DNA of 64,000 bases from Phoenix dactylifera (taxonomy: Eukaryota; Streptophyta; Magnoliopsida; Arecales; Arecaceae), in the NCBI RefSeq assembly GCF_009389715.1, contig NC_052399.1, forward strand, positions 5,892,585 to 5,956,584, written 5' to 3'. The notes below the pieces were generated by a model, which did no database searches, was not told the DNA's origin, and saw only the letters and a list, made by a program, of their open reading frames with translations. Both the position numbers and the translations under genes were made by a program. The number at the start of each line of letters is the position of its first letter. Within the stretch, counting starts at the first letter, position 1. Below, piece after piece: positions 23,934 to 36,200 of the stretch.

Positions 23934-26900
23934 TTCTTCCACTTGGGCCATATTGACGCCATTTGTCAATGTGGGCCACAACTTGACGAGATCCCAACAT
24001 TCTCCTACTTGGACCATATTGACAAGTGAAATATCCTTAGCACTTGAATGTTATAATCTTTATACGCGTGTTCTTTCTATCCTGATATCAATTTGGACAA
24101 ACTTTATGTTTGATTACTTTGAGAATAATAATACGAACCATGGCGGAAATAACACCTATTTGATCGGCGTATAACCTTCCATGATCACTATATTACTAAA
24201 CCATCATAACCAAACCCCTATGAATGAACTTCTCATAAAATCCATTCTTTGGTCACCATTTCTGCTACCATAATATGCATAAACCACATGAATTCATTAA
24301 AGCAGAAAATATAATAAATGTGATTTACAACCATCTGAAATGTGCACAATAATACATCAATTAATTTATACAGAAAAGGCCCATTTGACTGACATGCTCC
24401 TTATGCAATCCCGGGGTTATTGCTTTGGTCAAAGGATCTGCCAACATAAGCACAGTATTGATGTATTGAACTGAAACTTTATGGTCATCACATTTTTCTT
24501 TTATAACAAGATATTTCACCTCCATGTGCTTATTTTCATTGGATATCTTGTTATTCTTTATTGAGGAAACTGCTGCTAAATTATCACAATATAACTTTAT
24601 GGGCCTTGAAATAGTGTCCACGATCTGTAGGCCCGTGATAAAGTTCCTCAACCAAATAGCCTGTGTAACTGCATCATAGCATGCTAATAACTCAGCTTCC
24701 ATTGTTGAAACAGCTGTCACCTTTTGCTTCGAACTCTTCCACGAGACTGCACCACCAGCTAGTAGAAAGATATAACCTGATGTTGATTTTCTACTATCTG
24801 GACATCCCGCAAAGTCTGAGTCTGAGTATCCAACTATCTCCAAAAGATCGGATTTGTTGTATGTGAGCATATGATCTTGAGTTCCTTGAAGATATCTTAA
24901 TACTTTCTTTGCAGCTCTCCAATGTTCCATTCCTGGATTAGCTTGAAATCTCTCCAGTAATCCCACAACATATGCTATATCAGGTCTGGTACAGACTTGA
25001 GCATACATTAAAGTCCCAACTAGTGAAGCATATGGAAATGTTTTCATATGCTCCCTTTCAATTTCATTCCTCGGAGATTGTGATTGGCTCAACTTTTCAC
25101 CTTTAGTAATAGGCACTGGGCTTGGTTTGGAATTTTCCATACCAAATCTCTCCAACATTTTCTTAATGTAGGCTTTTTGAGATAGACAAACTTTTTCCTT
25201 AGATCTATCTCTATGAACCTCAATGCCGATGACATATGAGGCTTCACCCATATCCTTCATATCAAAATTACTGGAGAGAAATTGCTTAGTCTCTCTAAGC
25301 AATGCCAAATCACTGCTAGCAAGCAAAATGTCATCTACATATAGGACTAGAAAAATAAATCGACTCCCACTGATCTTAAGATAAATACATCTATCAACAA
25401 CGTTTTCTACAAAGCCAAATGTAGAAATGACGTTATTGAACTTAAGATACCACTGTCGGGATGATTGCTTGAGTCCATATATAGACTTATTTAGCTTGCA
25501 AACTTTTTGACTCTGATCTTCTGAAATAAAACCTTCAGGTTGTTTCATGTAAACTTCTTCCTCTAGATCTCCATTAAGAAATGCAGTTCTCACATCCATT
25601 TGGTGCAGCTCTAAGTCAAAATGAGCCACCAAAGCCATAATTATCCTTAAAGAATCCTTCTTTGAAACTGGAGAGAAGGTTTCATGATAATCAATACCCT
25701 CCTTTTGAGTAAATTCTTTGGCAACAAGTCTGGCCTTATGTCGCTCTACTTTGCCTTTGGAGTCTCTTTTGGTTTTAAAAACCCATTTGCAGCGTACTGC
25801 AGTAGCTCCAGGAGGTAGTTCAACTAGATTCCAAACATTATTTTTAGCCATAGAATCTATCTCATCTTTCATAGCATCTAGCCATTTGGAGGAATTTACC
25901 GAACTTATGGCTTGTGAGAAATTTATTGGATCATCTATCTTCCCTATGTCATAATCGCTTTCTTGAAGGTATACTATATAATCTGGTGGAATTGGAGATC
26001 TCCTTACCCTTGACGACCTTCTTAAAGTTGCTTCTTGATCCACTGGTTTTATAGGTGGAGCAACATTTTCAGTGATAACTGGCACAGATTCAAGTGGTAC
26101 ATTAAAAGTAGACTCATCCTCCTCCAAACCATTATTAATGATAGGTAGAGGAATCATTGGCTGCTTATTTGAATCTTGCATACCATACGGAGTTTGCTGT
26201 TCCTCAAAATTAATTTCTTGAGGTGTTGTACTCCCACTGATTTGGTCATTTTCAAGGAATCTAGCATTTCTTGTCTCCACAATCCTCAAAGTATGATTAG
26301 GACAATAAAATCTGTATCCCTTGGACTTTTCTGGATAACCGATAAAATAACAACTAATGGTTCTAAAGTCCAACTTTTTCTCTTGTGGGTTGTACACCCT
26401 TGCCTCAGCTTGACACCCCCAAATGTGTAGATGTCTTAAACTAGGTTTCCTACCTGTCCAAACTTCATAGGGTGTTTTTGGGACAGCTTTAGTAGGAACC
26501 CTGTTTAGAATACACGCAGCGGTTTTTAAGGCATCACCCCACAGAGAAATTGGGAGAGTTGAGTGACTAATCATACTTCTTACCATCTCCATTAATGTTC
26601 GGTTTCTTCTTTCCGCAACTCCATTTTGATCAGGAGTACCAGGCATAGTGTATTGTGCAACTATACCTTGCTCTTGAAGAAATCGAGCAAATGGACCTAA
26701 ATGTTGTCCAGTTTCAGTATACCTACCGTAGTATTCACCACCTCTATCTGATCTCACAACTTTAATCTTTTTATTAAGTTGTAACTCTACCTCTGTCTTG
26801 AAAAGCTTAAATGCATTTAATGCCTCAGCCTTATCATGCAGCAAGTAGAGATACCCATAGCGTGAGTAATCATCAATAAAGGTGATAAAATATTTATGAC

Positions 26901-29411
26901 CAGTAAAACATGGGGTCGAAAATGGCCCACATATATCTGTATGTATAAGATCCAATAAATTTGTGCTTCTTATGGCACCTTTCTTAAACTTGTTAGTCTG
27001 CTTTCCCTTGATGCAGTCTAAACAAGTTTCAAAATCACCATAGTCAAGAGTTAGTAAAATTTCATCATTTACTAATCTCTTGATTCTTTTATAGAGATAT
27101 GACCTAATCTTCGGTGCCATAACATAGAGGAAGTTTCGTTTATCATGCTACGTTTTAATCCATAATGTTCTTTATTTTGCAGGGATAAAAGGGATAGCTC
27201 AAAGGATGTATCAAGGTCTAATTTGAATAAACCATCCTCTAACAAGCAATTACCAACAATAATATTATTCAAAGAAAGGTTTACAAATGACCGTCCAAAT
27301 GAAACGGTATATCCAAAAGAAACAAGTTTTGAAATAGATATTAGGTTTCTAGAAAATCCAGGTACATAAAAGGTATTTTCTAGGTACAAAATATGGCCAG
27401 TCTTTAAGGTCAATTTGAACGTTCCAACTGCTTCCACATGTGAACGCATCTTATTTCCCATTATGATGCTTCGTTCACTTTCCGTTGGAATTCTTTTGTT
27501 CAATAATCCCTGCAAAGTTTTACATATATGGATAGTAGCACCAAAGTCAATCCACCATGTGTTATGAGGTACATCTATAAAATTTGATTCATAACACACT
27601 AAGGAAAGAAAAGTACCTTTCTTTTCGAGCCATTTCTTGTACTTGATGCAGTCCTTTTTCAAATGTCCCTGTTTCTTACAGAAGAAGCACTTTATTTGCC
27701 TTTTGTCAGTCACTTTGGCTGACACTTTCATTTTCTTCTTCTTAACAGGAATATGATGACTGGTACCGCCGACCTCTTTATGTCCTTTTTCCTTATGAGA
27801 GGTGAGATAAACACTCTCTTGCCTCTCTTGTTTTATTCTCTGCTCCTCATCAACACACATGGCTAGAAGTTGATTCATAGTCTATTTTTCTGTATGTGTG
27901 TTGTATGAGATCTTAAATGGTGCATACTCCATAGGCAGAGAATTAAGGACAAAGTGTACAAGAAAAGTTTCTGACATGTCTACTTCCAATGATTTTAATT
28001 GGGCAGCGATGTCACGTAATTCCATAATGTGCTCGCGTATGCCACCATTATCATTATACTTTAAGGAAGCAAACCTTGATATTAAGGTGCTGGATAGGGA
28101 TTTCTTTGAACTCACAAATTGCTCTTCTACTGCTGTTAAGAATTCTTTTGCAGTTTTGCAATCAGGAATTGAACCCCTTATCTTTCTGGAGATATGATTT
28201 TGTATGAGTAAAAGACTTAAGCGGTTTGACCGCTCCCACCTCTCATACAACTTTTTCTCCTCTGGCGTAGTTTCCTCTGTGGGGACAGGATGTCCTCACG
28301 AAGTGCCAGATCAATATCCATGCACCCTAAAGTAAATGTCAGTCTTTCTTTCCATTCCGAGAAATTTGAACCATTAAGTATTGGGATGCATGATGTAGAT
28401 TGTGAAAAAACTGTCGGAAACAAAGCTGCAAAACATATGCTTACTATCAATATGCATGCTATAATTACGCTAAAACCTTATCTAAATCACTAACCCATAT
28501 TAGCAATTTAGTGAGTAAATCAAAATTAACTTTACATGATTTACCCCTTTACGATAAAACTAATGCATTAAGTATGATATTTAATGAACTTTATATATCT
28601 AGTTGGAAAAATCCAAAGAATAACAGCCAGATCAGCTCCAGATCGGTGGTGGAGCACTAGGCTCACTTAAGTACCAGCCTTTCTTAGGCACGTATGCCTT
28701 TTTGACAAGCTTTTCTTAGACACCGTTATTCAATGGATAAAATTTTACTAGATATTGTTCAATGTTAATGAAGAATTCAAAGCCTTTGGGCAACAAGATT
28801 TCATCATAAATTTATACTAATAACATTATTTCATCCCATTATTAACTTTGTATAATGATTTCCCTTTGGGGCCGGTTCATTATATATGATGCAACTATTC
28901 AATTTCATGAGATGATGATAAAAAGACTCTTTATTGATTAAATTAAACTAAAGCATTCTAAAATTTATGGGATGCTTTGGCTCGTCTCATGCATATATCA
29001 TCCTTTTATCATGAAAAATATGAATAAATTTAAATAATCATGTATCATCATAAGAAAGCATATAAATTGATCAATTATGCAATAAATTCATTACATGGAG
29101 TAATATATAATTGTCAAAGTACTGTTCTGTAATGAAACTTTAGCAAAGGGACCACATAAAAATATTTTAGGACCCTTTTGATAATTCAACTTTCGGCTGG
29201 GGACCATATATGAATTTCAGAAGCCCCTTTTTCAGAATAACATATTGTCAGGGATTTAACTGTAAAAGGTCCAATTTAAGCCAAAAGGATTCAGATTTCG
29301 GGTTGCGGGGCGAAGCCCAATAACCCGAAACCTGTTAAGCCCTTCACCTCCCTCTTTTTTTTTTTTTAATTAACCGGATTCGGGTTTCGGGTTAAAACCC
29401 GAAACCCAACA

Positions 29412-29945
29412 CTATTCATCTTCCCCAAATGAAAAGAGGAGAAGGGGGCCAAAACCAGTGGGCCCCTTCTCTCCTAAACGACGGCGGCGCAACCGCCACC
29501 GCCGGCCGTAGGCACGGCTGCAGGCCGCGGGGCGGCCACAAGGCGGGGCCGGAGGCCGGGATCGGCCGCGGAGGCCGCGGGGTTCGGCCGCAGGGTGCGG
29601 CCGCTGCCCGCGGTCGCGGGCCGCAGGGTGCGGCCGCTGCCCGCGGTCGCGGGCCGCAGGGGCGTCGGCCGGGCGCCGTGGCAGCGGCCGGGGCCGCTTA
29701 GCGGCGGGCCGCAGGCCATGGCGGCCGATTTTTTTTTTTTTTCTTCTTCGCCCGCGATGGCCATGGCGGGTTGCAGCCGCTGCCGGCTCGCCGAGGGGCG
29801 GGCCGTAGCGGCGGCCGGGGACGCGGTGGCTGGACGGTGGCCCTGTTGGCCACCGGTTAAGACGGGGAGGGCCGCGACCGAGACCCGCCGCAATGGTGGC
29901 CATGGCAGCGGCTCTCCCTTCCTCATTTTTCTTGATTCGAGGTGA
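29412..29945. other. GC-rich stretch in the Copia leader
   Basis: About 530 bases of extreme GC content lie within the untranslated leader of the Copia element, in sharp contrast to the AT-rich sequence on both sides. Frames are open on several strands (Arg/Pro/Ala- or Gly/Arg-rich), typical of composition rather than coding. It contains two perfect 33-base tandem units (29586-29618 and 29619-29651). It could be captured host sequence or a locally expanded leader; I recognise no protein in it. Confidence 0.6.
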
Positions 29946-30087
29946 AAGGAGGGGAATAGGAGATGAAGTATTTAGTCCCACATCGGTCAGAGAAAATGTT
30001 TTCATATGTGTAAATAACATCGGGGTCCTACGCATTTCCGTCCAGCGAACCAAACGGGTATGATTTATTTTGGAATCCTATCCACCC

Positions 30088-30100
30088 GCTCTGATACCAT
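30088..30100 (-). other. Primer-binding site of the Copia element
   Basis: Read on the minus strand, ATGGTATCAGAGC directly follows the 5' LTR. It matches the 3' end of plant initiator methionine tRNA (TGGTATCAGAGC), the usual primer of Copia elements. Confidence 0.9.
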
Positions 30101-30470
30101 TGATGGAATGATTAACTTAATAAATTATAAATCATACCTTGATTTGCTAAATCCATCGGGATTAAACTTTGGAATGCAGCCTCGATCACCGATGATCTGA
30201 ACAAAGATTAGCGAGAGATCTTCTGGAGAGAGAGCCCTTAATGCGTGTTTTAGAGAAGGGGTCTAACAGGCTATTTATAGCCCTCTCCAGGGACCAAATG
30301 CTGCAGGTGGTTACACCCGTGAAGAGTCACCCCCATCAAGGTAACCCTTCACTACTGTGAAAATACCTTAATGCCCTTGTGATTATCAGGATTTACGAAA
30401 TTCAAGGGACACTTGTCGAATGTGGGTTTTAATTAAACGGGATCAGGTTTAATTAAAACAGGATCCAACA
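30101..30470 (-). repeat. Copia 5' LTR
   Basis: A 370-base repeat, the partner of 23562-23933. The target duplication GCTAC follows at 30471. Confidence 0.95.
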
Positions 30471-30475
30471 GCTAC

Positions 30476-30995
30476 TACTCCCTTTCCCCTCCACTCCCCT
30501 TGCTGACAAGCTGCTGGCCACCTTACACTCTGCTCCGGCGCCGGGAGCGCAATTCTGGCACCGATCCGCCGCCCCGGCCAAGCTGCCTAGAGCCGCTCCA
30601 CGATCCCATCTCGGGGTGTCCGGAGCAAGGAAAAGATAAGGCCGATCGACGTGGAGATGGATGGAGATCAAGGGGAGGCAGATGGAGAACGGAGGGAGGC
30701 ATGTGAATAGGGTGGAGTCAGGATGGACGGCGAAGGGTGGAGCGATGGAAAACATATTAAAATATTTTTGTTTTAAACAAAATTAAAAAAAGGGAAGCTG
30801 GCCCGAGCCAGCTTTCCTTCTGACTTGATTCAGCCAAGTCAGAGAACAAATTATTAAAATATCTTTTTTCAGAGAAATTTTAAAAAACGAGGAAGTTCGT
30901 AACAGGGTGGTTTTAACTGGCTGCTGGCAAATTTTCCTAAATACCTTCATTTATTGCAGGAACAAGATGTCTCCCACCGTTTTATAAAACAATAT
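30476..30995. other. Host DNA between Copia and LINE
   Basis: The first 270 bases are GC-rich host sequence continuing from the interrupted locus at 23561. The rest is AT-richer and includes a small inverted repeat 'agctggcccgagccagct' near 30796. No gene can be named. Confidence 0.4.
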
Positions 30996-31195
30996 AAAAG
31001 AGTAACGGCTAATCTACAGGTGTAATACAACCCAGAGTAACGGCTCTTTAGAGTGAGAAACTCTGAGGAGAGAGAAAGGTTCCGTAACGGCTATCTTCAC
31101 CGGTGGTCGGAGTGCTCTGCTGCTGACCGGTGTTCGGTGGCGGAGAACGAGGCGGGCTAGCCCTGGTTCGAGGTTTCTTTGCTTTTCAGGTACGA

Positions 31196-33286
31196 ATGGG
31201 CCGGAAGAAGGGGAAGCAGCCGCTGGTGGGATCGACGAGCTCGGTAGGGGAGCAGGCGTCGGGGGCGCCGATGGTGGAAGGTAATGGTCCGACGGAACTG
31301 CCCGCGGAGCCGATGAAGAGGACGTGGGCGCAGGTCGCTGCTCAAGGAAAAGGTACGCAAATGGGGGGAAAAGGGGAGCGGCCCGCTGGCCGGGCACGGC
31401 CTGGCCCGTGGGTTACTCACCGGCTGACGAAGTCGGAGGTGGCTCGCTTGAGCCACCACTTCTCGTCGGTCGTCGAGCTCCCGGGGGAGCCCATCGAGGC
31501 GGCACGCCGGGAGTGGGATGGCCTCGCCGTGGTTGGCCGGAGCCTCGGTCGGCGGGTGCCGGTCGAGTGGGTGGCCAAGGACGTGGCCGCCCGACTCAAG
31601 AATGCAGGCGAAGTGGTGGCGGTCACCCTCGCCGAGGACCATTTCGCTCTGCGGTTTCGGTCGCTGGAGGGTCGGGACCGTGCCCTGGCGGAGGGGCCCT
31701 GGGTGGTGGCGGGGCGACTTCTTGCCCTGGAGCCGTGGTCGCCGGATTTCCTACCTAGGGAAAATCCGGTGAACACGGCGGTGGTCTGGCTCCGGCTTCC
31801 CGGGCTTCCTCCTGAATACTGGTCGACTTCGACCATCATGGAGATAGCTGCCAAGGCAGGGCGGCCTTTGGCAGTGGATGGTGTCACGGAGGGACGCCGT
31901 GCCATGGGGTTTGCTCGTGTCAAGGTGGCGATTGACGCCTCCGCCCCCCTCCTCCCTGGAATCCGGATACTCGGAAGGACGAAGGCTCTCTGGCAGCCGT
32001 TCGTCTTCGAGAGTATCTCGGAGTTCTGCGTGCAGTGTGGTAGGATCGGCCACCTCGAGCTAGGTTGCCCATTTGGGGCTCCGGCGATGATGGGAGGGAG
32101 CCTACCGGGGGAGGAGGTTCCCGGGCCGATCTATGGCCCGTGGTTGGTAACATCCCGCGCCCGGCAGCCACGGGAGCATGTGCCACCACGGTCGGGGAAG
32201 GCGACGGAGCCCTCGTGTGGGCCGCCGGCGCAAGCGGGGCAGGCGTCGGAGCCCTCCGGTGGGCTTCCCCCTTCTCGGCCCTCCTCGCCGGTCGTCTCGC
32301 CCAGGCCTCCGGTGTCACCACCGGACCTAGAAGGTTGGCAAAAGCCGACCAAAGTGGCCCGGCGCCACTCCCCGCCGGTGGTGGTAGAGGCCCCGGCATC
32401 CAGTGGGCAGAAAGGGGGCTCCCGAGTCGACACGGTCATGGGGCGTGTTGACTCGGCGACAGGGGGGATTTTGAGCCCGAGTGGGCCGTGTGAGGTCCGG
32501 GCCGGCCAGTTGGTTCAGGCCGGGCCGGCTGCTGGTTGGGTGGGCCCGCACAGGGACCAGTCCAAGAAGCGGCCCAGAAATGCTGGGCCGCTACTGGAGG
32601 TGGCCCGTCAACCCGGTAAGGGGCGCGCGGGACCCATGGGAAACCGCGTGAACCGTGTGGTTCACGCGGTGAATCGCGCGACGAGCTCCAAGGCCCGTTG
32701 CGCGGTGGAGAGCGCGTGGCCCAGTTTGGCTGGGCCACGCGCAGAAGTCTCAGGGAAGGCCCCTGTGGACGGGGGCCTTCCACTGTTCATGGCCCACTTG
32801 GGGCCTGCTGTTGGGCCTGAGTCGCTGGCTTTGCTGGCGGGGCCCAGTGAGCCTAGGTTCCAGTTTAGGGCCCAGGCCATGGGGGTGGTTCCGCCGTCTG
32901 AGGTTCCTATTACTTTGGGCCCTCTAGAGGCGGAGGTGGGACAGGGGGTTGAGGTCGTGAGTGGGCCCGATTTGGGCGATGCGACTATGGCTAGTGCACT
33001 CCCTGTTTGCGGAAACTGCCCTGCGAGGGACCCTCTGGCAGGGCGGGACGCGCCTGCTTTAGTCGAGCCAGGGGTAGGGGACTCGAGTAGCCTTGAGGAG
33101 GCGGTTAGTAGGTCCGCTGATCATTCGACGGTTGTTCAACGGGTGAAGGCGGCAGTACTACGAGTCGTGTCCGGGGCTAGCGTGGATGAGGGTTTGCGTG
33201 ACGACCCTGATCATGAGTTGATGATGGACCCTGCGGCCCAGAGGGTGGATGCACCTGTGGCCGACCTTTCGGATTTTTCCCCATGA
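31196..33286 (+). CDS. LINE ORF1 protein (DUF4283 / zinc-knuckle, RNA binding)
   Basis: About 696 residues from ATG 31196. Open frame extends further upstream but only from a GTG. It starts basic (MGRKKGKQ). The N-terminal third carries a DUF4283-like domain with LRFRSLEGRDRALAEGPW and VVWLRLPGLPPEYW, the typical signature of plant LINE ORF1. A single CCHC zinc knuckle follows at about residue 278 (CVQCGRIGHLELGC). The remaining half is Pro-, Gly- and Ala-rich and low in complexity. ORF1 proteins of L1 elements bind the element RNA and form the particle needed for retrotransposition. The stop overlaps the ORF2 start in the tetranucleotide ATGA (33283-33286), which suggests translational coupling. 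Confidence 0.88.
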   Translation: MGRKKGKQPLVGSTSSVGEQASGAPMVEGNGPTELPAEPMKRTWAQVAAQGKGTQMGGKGERPAGRARPGPWVTHRLTKSEVARLSHHFSSVVELPGEPIEAARREWDGLAVVGRSLGRRVPVEWVAKDVAARLKNAGEVVAVTLAEDHFALRFRSLEGRDRALAEGPWVVAGRLLALEPWSPDFLPRENPVNTAVVWLRLPGLPPEYWSTSTIMEIAAKAGRPLAVDGVTEGRRAMGFARVKVAIDASAPLLPGIRILGRTKALWQPFVFESISEFCVQCGRIGHLELGCPFGAPAMMGGSLPGEEVPGPIYGPWLVTSRARQPREHVPPRSGKATEPSCGPPAQAGQASEPSGGLPPSRPSSPVVSPRPPVSPPDLEGWQKPTKVARRHSPPVVVEAPASSGQKGGSRVDTVMGRVDSATGGILSPSGPCEVRAGQLVQAGPAAGWVGPHRDQSKKRPRNAGPLLEVARQPGKGRAGPMGNRVNRVVHAVNRATSSKARCAVESAWPSLAGPRAEVSGKAPVDGGLPLFMAHLGPAVGPESLALLAGPSEPRFQFRAQAMGVVPPSEVPITLGPLEAEVGQGVEVVSGPDLGDATMASALPVCGNCPARDPLAGRDAPALVEPGVGDSSSLEEAVSRSADHSTVVQRVKAAVLRVVSGASVDEGLRDDPDHELMMDPAAQRVDAPVADLSDFSP

Positions 33287-36200
33287 GGATTCTTGCGTGG
33301 AATTGTAGAGGGGCGGCTAAGCCGGCCTTCATGTCTTCCTTTAGGCGGTTGGTTCAGATCCATAGTCCAGAGATCTGCTTTCTCTATGAAACACGACTTT
33401 CCGGTAGGGGACTGGATCGTGTAGTACGTCGGTTTGAGGTCGACTGGGAGTCATATGTAGTTGAGTCCCAGGGGCTGTCCGGGGGTATTGTAGCTCTGTG
33501 GAAGCGGGGTGGGGCTACAGTCGATGTATTCCATAACTGCTCCCAACAGGTCCTGATGATTATTTCGGCACCTAACGCCGCACCATGGGTCCTGAGTGGT
33601 GTGTATGCTAGCACTGACCATCGGACCAGGAGGGTCCTGTGGGATGAGCTCACCCACTTAATTGCTCAGGGTCTTCCAACGGCAATAGTGGGTGATTTTA
33701 ACTGTATCTTGGAGGGGAGTGAGAAACGTGGAGGTAGGGCTTTTACTGACACTGTGGATAGGAGGGAGTTTCGAGACTTTCTCTCACTAAATGGCCTAGT
33801 GGATCTAAGATTCTCTGGCCCGCAATTTACTTGGTGTAACAACCAGTCTGGCCAAGCCAGGGTGTGGGAGCGGCTCGATAGGGCTATTGCTTCCACTGAC
33901 TGGATTACCAGATTTTCTTCCTACAGGGTTAGTCATCTACCCCGGATTGCTTCGGACCACTGTCCTTTGTTGATTTCGACTGTATCTGGTTCTTCTCACC
34001 AGTGCCCCTTCCGCTTCGAGAAGGTTTGGTTGTCTTTCCCTCAATCCTGGGACATCGTCCGAGGAGCATGGAGTCTGCCGGTTCGTGGTGACCCCATGCA
34101 GAGGGTTTCACGTAAATTAGAATTGACTAAGCGTCGGCTACGGCGTTGGAACCGTGAGGTAGTGGGGGATATCTTCAGGAGGTTGGAGGAGGTGGAGGCT
34201 GCGATTGCCGACTACCAAAGTAGAGAAGACCAGATGGGTGCGCTTCCCGAGTCCGATATGGTCAGTCTTCGGGGTCTCCTCGCCACTCACCACTCGATCT
34301 TGCGGCAGCATGAGATCTTCTGGAGGCAAAAATCCAGAATTCAATGGGTCAGAGAGGGTGATCGAAACACTAGTTTCTTTCACCGCTCTATGATTATCAG
34401 GAGGCAGAGGAACATGATTCGATCCCTGCGGGATGAGCAGGGTCACCGGGTTGAAGGCGATTCGGCCGTCACCCATATCCTGCTTGATTTCTTTCGATCT
34501 CGTTGGACGGAGGATTGTGAGTCTGATTCTGCCGGTCAGCTCCCGAGGGCTGCGTCCCAAATCAATATGACTGAGAACGCTATGTTGGTTCGTCCAGTGA
34601 CGGAGGGGGAGGTGCGTGAGGCTATCTGGGCTCTGGGTGCGGATAGGGCCCCTGGCCCCGATGGCTTCCCACCTTTCTTTTTCCGGAGATACTGGGGAAT
34701 CGTTCGGACTGCAGTGGTGGAAGCGGTCTTGTGTTTTTTCAATCAGGCAGGTATGCCTGATGATTGGAAAGCCACATTTGTCACGCTTATACCAAAGCGT
34801 CCGGACGCGGCCGAGCCGAGTCATTTTAGGCCGATCAGCTTATGTAATACTTTATACAAAGTTGTGGCAAGAATTCTGATGGATCGTATGAAGCCCCTCC
34901 TCTCCGGCATTATCTGTCAGGAGCAGGGTGCTTTTGTGAGGGGTCGGAGTATCTCCGATAACGTTATGGTGGCCCAGGAGATGATGTGGGATCTTCGACG
35001 GGCCTCGCAGCGGCGGAGTTTGATGGCCGTCAAGCTTGATATGGAACGAGCTTATGATAGAATCAGGTGGAGCTTTCTTAGGCTAGCTTTGGAGAGCCTG
35101 GGGTTCCATGAGACTTGGATTGGGTGGGTTCTGGGGTGTGTCCGGGGTCCGAGGTTCTCTATCTTGGTCAATGGCTCCCCATCCCCTTTCTTCAGCTCTA
35201 CTATGGGGCTTCGGCAGGGATGCCCGCTATCTCCGTATCTATTTATCATTTGCTCTGATGTCTTGTCTCGGGCATTGCGGGCTGCGTGTGCTACCGGTGA
35301 GTTGGGGGCCTATGTCCCAGCTCCGGGGGCCCAGCCGATATCACACTTACTATTTGCCGATGACTGTCTCCTCCTGACCCGGGCTCGCGTAGCTGATGCT
35401 CAAGCTATCAGGAGGGTTTTGGTTGCCTATTGCACGGTATCCGGTCAGAGAGTGAATGGCCAGAAATCCTCCATCTTCTTTAGCCCTAGCACATCACTCA
35501 GGGTTCGACGGGGGATTCGGAGGATTCTGGAGATGCCCGAGCAGGATAGGACCTGGACCTATCTGGGTGTTCCGATCTCGGGCAGGAGACTGCGAGTTTC
35601 TGAGTGCACCGGGATGGTGCAGCGGGTTCAGAGTAGACTAGAGGGCTGGCGGGCAACGTCCCTGTCTATGATGGGCAGAGTCATGCTGATTCGAGCTGTA
35701 CTGGGCTCCATGCCCATTTATCTTATAGCCAATACGGTGGTGCCAAGGTCCGTTTTATTGAAGATTGAGCGACTTCTTCGGGGCTTCTTATGGGGCTCAT
35801 ATGGAGGGGGTCGTGGGGTGCACATGGTGGCATGGGAGCGTATCTGCCTTCCCCTCAGGGAGGGTGGTCTAGGGGTGGTGTCTCTCCTGGAGAGACGAGA
35901 GCTACTTCTTGCCCAGCATGCTTCCCGTCTCATCCTGGAGCCGCAGGGGCTCTGGAGCCGGATTATGACTATCCGCTATGGGGGGGCAAGCCCGGAGGGC
36001 TGGGCCCGAGGAGGGCGGAGATGCTCCTTTCTATGGCGTGAGATTGCGACGTACTTGCCATTGGTGTCGAGTCACACTCGATGGCTGATAGGCGACGGAC
36101 GTAGCATCGATGTAGCTGGAGACCCATGGGTCGACGGCCTCCCACTGCGGCTTTGGCCGACTATGGTTAGTGTCGAGGCTGGGGAGGGCCTACAGGTTTG

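Larger units (their letters stand above)
23562..30470 (-). mobile_element. Copia LTR retrotransposon, broken, young
   Basis: A 6.9-kb element read on the minus strand. Two LTRs (5' LTR 30101-30470; 3' LTR 23562-23933), TG...CA ends and a GCTAC target duplication (23557-23561 and 30471-30475) define it. Parts in order: a primer-binding site of the initiator-Met type next to the 5' LTR; a long leader of about 1.6 kb; a gag region near 27.7-28.4 kb with a CCHC knuckle (CFFCKKQGHLKKDC); protease; integrase with a GAG-pre-integrase motif (LWHRRLGH); reverse transcriptase (YVDDIL); and RNase H near the 3' LTR (ADPLTKA). The integrase-before-RT order marks Copia. The internal frames show about three breaks, so it is a fossil, but the LTRs differ by only about three substitutions and two single-base indels, implying a recent insertion. 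Confidence 0.95.

Noticed and set aside
29412-30053. Long open frames on both strands of the GC-rich Copia leader
   Set aside because: High GC removes stop codons in all frames; the products are low-complexity Arg/Pro/Ala or Gly/Arg with no domain.
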